The notes beneath the pieces are model-generated. The model saw only the letters and a program-made list of their open reading frames with translations. It did no database searches and had not been told where the DNA came from. Made by a program: the position numbers and the translations under genes. Shown in pieces: positions 12,012 through 13,277 of a stretch of DNA of 13,277 nt. This DNA comes from BOG-908 sp964250925 (lineage in GTDB: Bacteria; Pseudomonadota; Alphaproteobacteria; Acetobacterales; Acetobacteraceae), in contig CAXUHU010000091.1 in assembly GCA_964250925.1 (NCBI GenBank), positions 1-13,277 on the forward strand. Reading direction: 5' to 3'. Numbering within the stretch: position 1 is the first letter of the stretch; every line of letters starts with the position of its first letter.

Positions 12012-13112
12012 CTAGCTCGGGCCGAACGCATCGGCGGGCTCGATCAGGGCGCGTCCAATGTGTTCGCCGCGAAAACGCGCGGAGCTCTCGTAGGCCCGGC
12101 GGCGCGCCCGCATGACGGACCCGAGCGGCCTATGGGCCGCCAGACCCCGCCAGGGACTGAAGGTGAGACGCTCATCGACAGCCTCGACCATGTCTTGACC
12201 CCAACTATCCTGCGGCTTGACGACGATCCGGCCCACTGGCCGGTAGGGGCTGTTCTCCTGAGGCCATTCGACGGACGCATCCTCGATCGGCATTGTATTC
12301 AGATCGGTGCAGAGCTGTATACGCACGTCCCAGGTCGCTTCCTGGGACGCGAAAAACTCTCGCACCAAGGTGCGTAGCCCATCCGGCTTGCCGTGCAGCT
12401 GGACCGACTGCTCGTTGAGGGCAACCAGGTTGTCCGATACCGGCGCGATGCACAGCTTGGCCATGTAGTCGCCATACAGAAACGGCGCCTGCGAATAGAA
12501 GCTGTCGCCGAGGATGTGCGTCATCGCCTGACCTGCGTACGTGGTCAGCGTGGTGCTCTGCAGGCCGACCATCTCCAGCATCTGCTCCGCATTGCGGGAC
12601 ACGGCGGAAAACGCCTTTTTCAGCATCGGCGCCTTGGTTGCGGTCGCACCCAGTTTCGCGATGTTGGGCAGGAAATCCTTGGCGGTGCGTGCGTTGAAGG
12701 ACGGCGCGTTCCCCAGCACGAAATTCTGGGTGGTGTCGCCCTCGCTGCCGGGCAGCCGCGGGCCGTGGACGCCCAGCACCTTGAGCGCCAGCCCACGCGG
12801 CGTGGAAACCGTGTCGTCCAGGATGTCGCCGGGCGTGGTGGACAGGCGCATGATGACGGCGTGCCGGCCCGGGGTGTCGAACATGCCCTGCGCAAGTTCT
12901 GGCGGCAGGTGTTCCAGCACTTCGAGCTCGCCGCTGAGCACGCCGTGGCTCTTGGCGTGCACCGAACGGCGCACGTGGCCAGTGTCGCGCAGCACAGTCC
13001 GGCTGATGTCGAGCATGGCCTCCGTCAGTTTTTCGTCGTAGCCGCCCTCATCCTCAATCAGCTTCTCGACGTCGGGGCTGTATCTGATCGGCGTTTGCGA
13101 GATGCTCGACAT
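12012..13112 (-). CDS. Catalase family protein (small, y4iL/SrpA-like)
   Basis: The 366-aa product belongs to the short catalase-like haem proteins, about 100-150 residues shorter than true monofunctional catalases; peroxidase or related activity is possible but untested. Seen in order: RRSVHAKSHGVLSGELEV (48-65) with His52 at the place of the catalytic His; a RLSTTPGD segment and STPRGLALKVLGV (103-115); TQNFVLGNAPSF (128-139), matching the conserved Asn region; and HRPLGSVMRARRRAYESSAR (327-346), where Tyr341 probably corresponds to the proximal haem-ligand Tyr. No signal peptide is seen, so it is likely cytoplasmic. The ATG at 13112 is chosen because CGGAG lies 7 bases upstream; the frame also allows a start at 13148, adding 12 residues. 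It is the first gene of a minus-strand run with the transporter and the HTH/VOC gene, with a 141-bp structured gap after it. Confidence 0.9.
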   Translation of the reverse strand: MSSISQTPIRYSPDVEKLIEDEGGYDEKLTEAMLDISRTVLRDTGHVRRSVHAKSHGVLSGELEVLEHLPPELAQGMFDTPGRHAVIMRLSTTPGDILDDTVSTPRGLALKVLGVHGPRLPGSEGDTTQNFVLGNAPSFNARTAKDFLPNIAKLGATATKAPMLKKAFSAVSRNAEQMLEMVGLQSTTLTTYAGQAMTHILGDSFYSQAPFLYGDYMAKLCIAPVSDNLVALNEQSVQLHGKPDGLRTLVREFFASQEATWDVRIQLCTDLNTMPIEDASVEWPQENSPYRPVGRIVVKPQDSWGQDMVEAVDERLTFSPWRGLAAHRPLGSVMRARRRAYESSARFRGEHIGRALIEPADAFGPS

Positions 13113-13277
13113 AGGTCCACTCCGAAGGGCGATGGTATGGTGTCGCAATTCAGATTGGGGAATGGAGTTTCAACGATCGTACACGCCCGGACTCATCGAG
13201 ACTGATCAATTCGTCGCCCTTGGCCCTGCATGGATCACCGGCAGAGTTACCCGGGGTTTTTGATCCTCGTCTCTACC
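13113..13277. other. Upstream region of the catalase-family gene, no gene seen
   Basis: This 165-bp end segment is less GC-rich than its surroundings and probably holds the promoter of the minus-strand catalase-family gene, but I could not find a convincing -35/-10 pair. Near the edge GGATCA (13232-13237) and TGATCC (13261-13266) form a short inverted repeat around CCGG copies. The bases to the end resemble a tRNA 3' half only superficially. Confidence 0.4.

Noticed and set aside
10434..12377. 647-codon plus-strand open frame opposite the transporter and the end of the catalase gene
   Set aside because: Its composition (Gln/His/Arg/Gly-rich, no domains) is that of an antisense shadow, while both minus-strand genes show conserved motifs.
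13230..13277. tRNA- or tmRNA-like 3' end at the right edge (a CGGGG/CCTCG stem with a T-rich loop)
   Set aside because: The loop has 8 bases and lacks the TTCRA pattern. No matching acceptor 5' strand, anticodon arm or D arm is found upstream.
13113..13277. Sigma-70 promoter candidates (TTGAAA, TACGAT) upstream of the catalase-family gene
   Set aside because: No pair of boxes had both acceptable sequence and 16-18 bp spacing.

Overview
The window is GC-rich, densely coding chromosomal DNA from an alphaproteobacterium. The gene content and order (rplY-pth-ychF; proA then nadD-rsfS-rlmH; a pqqB; an A/T-rich palindrome between convergent genes) suggest the acetic acid bacterium group (Acetobacteraceae). 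That placement is an inference, because no rRNA or species marker is present. No mobile element, CRISPR array, tRNA or rRNA gene was found.

Layout. (1) Positions 1-4238, plus strand: the end of ribosomal protein L25 (5' truncated, with a 10-N assembly gap), peptidyl-tRNA hydrolase, the YchF ATPase, a secreted TraB/GumN-family protein and an isolated pqqB. (2) Positions 4239-4303: a convergent junction holding a long A/T-rich palindrome. (3) Positions 4304-4930, minus: a YceI-family protein with a lipoprotein-like leader, divergent from the next block. (4) Positions 5045-9898, plus: proA, a PAS/degenerate-GGDEF/EAL c-di-GMP protein, nadD, rsfS and rlmH. This is the usual alphaproteobacterial proA-nadD-rsfS-rlmH cluster with the EAL gene set inside it. 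(5) Positions 9954-13112, minus: a catalase-family haem protein, a concentrative nucleoside transporter and a LuxR-type HTH/VOC fusion protein.

Functional picture. Most of the window is housekeeping: translation and ribosome quality control (L25, Pth, YchF, RsfS, RlmH), proline synthesis (ProA), NAD synthesis (NadD), PQQ synthesis (PqqB) and nucleoside uptake. I see no clear new multi-gene system. The points most worth a second look are local. The catalytic Asp of Pth is replaced by Ala. An orphan pqqB has lost the His of its DxDH motif. The HTH/VOC fusion has a near-perfect internal ribosome binding site in front of its VOC half. The nucleoside transporter, and possibly rsfS, appear to be coding upstream of any ATG/GTG/TTG, towards ATT or ATC codons preceded by Shine-Dalgarno-like sequence. 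The leader of the transporter carries three copies of one 9-mer that could form two mutually exclusive hairpins.
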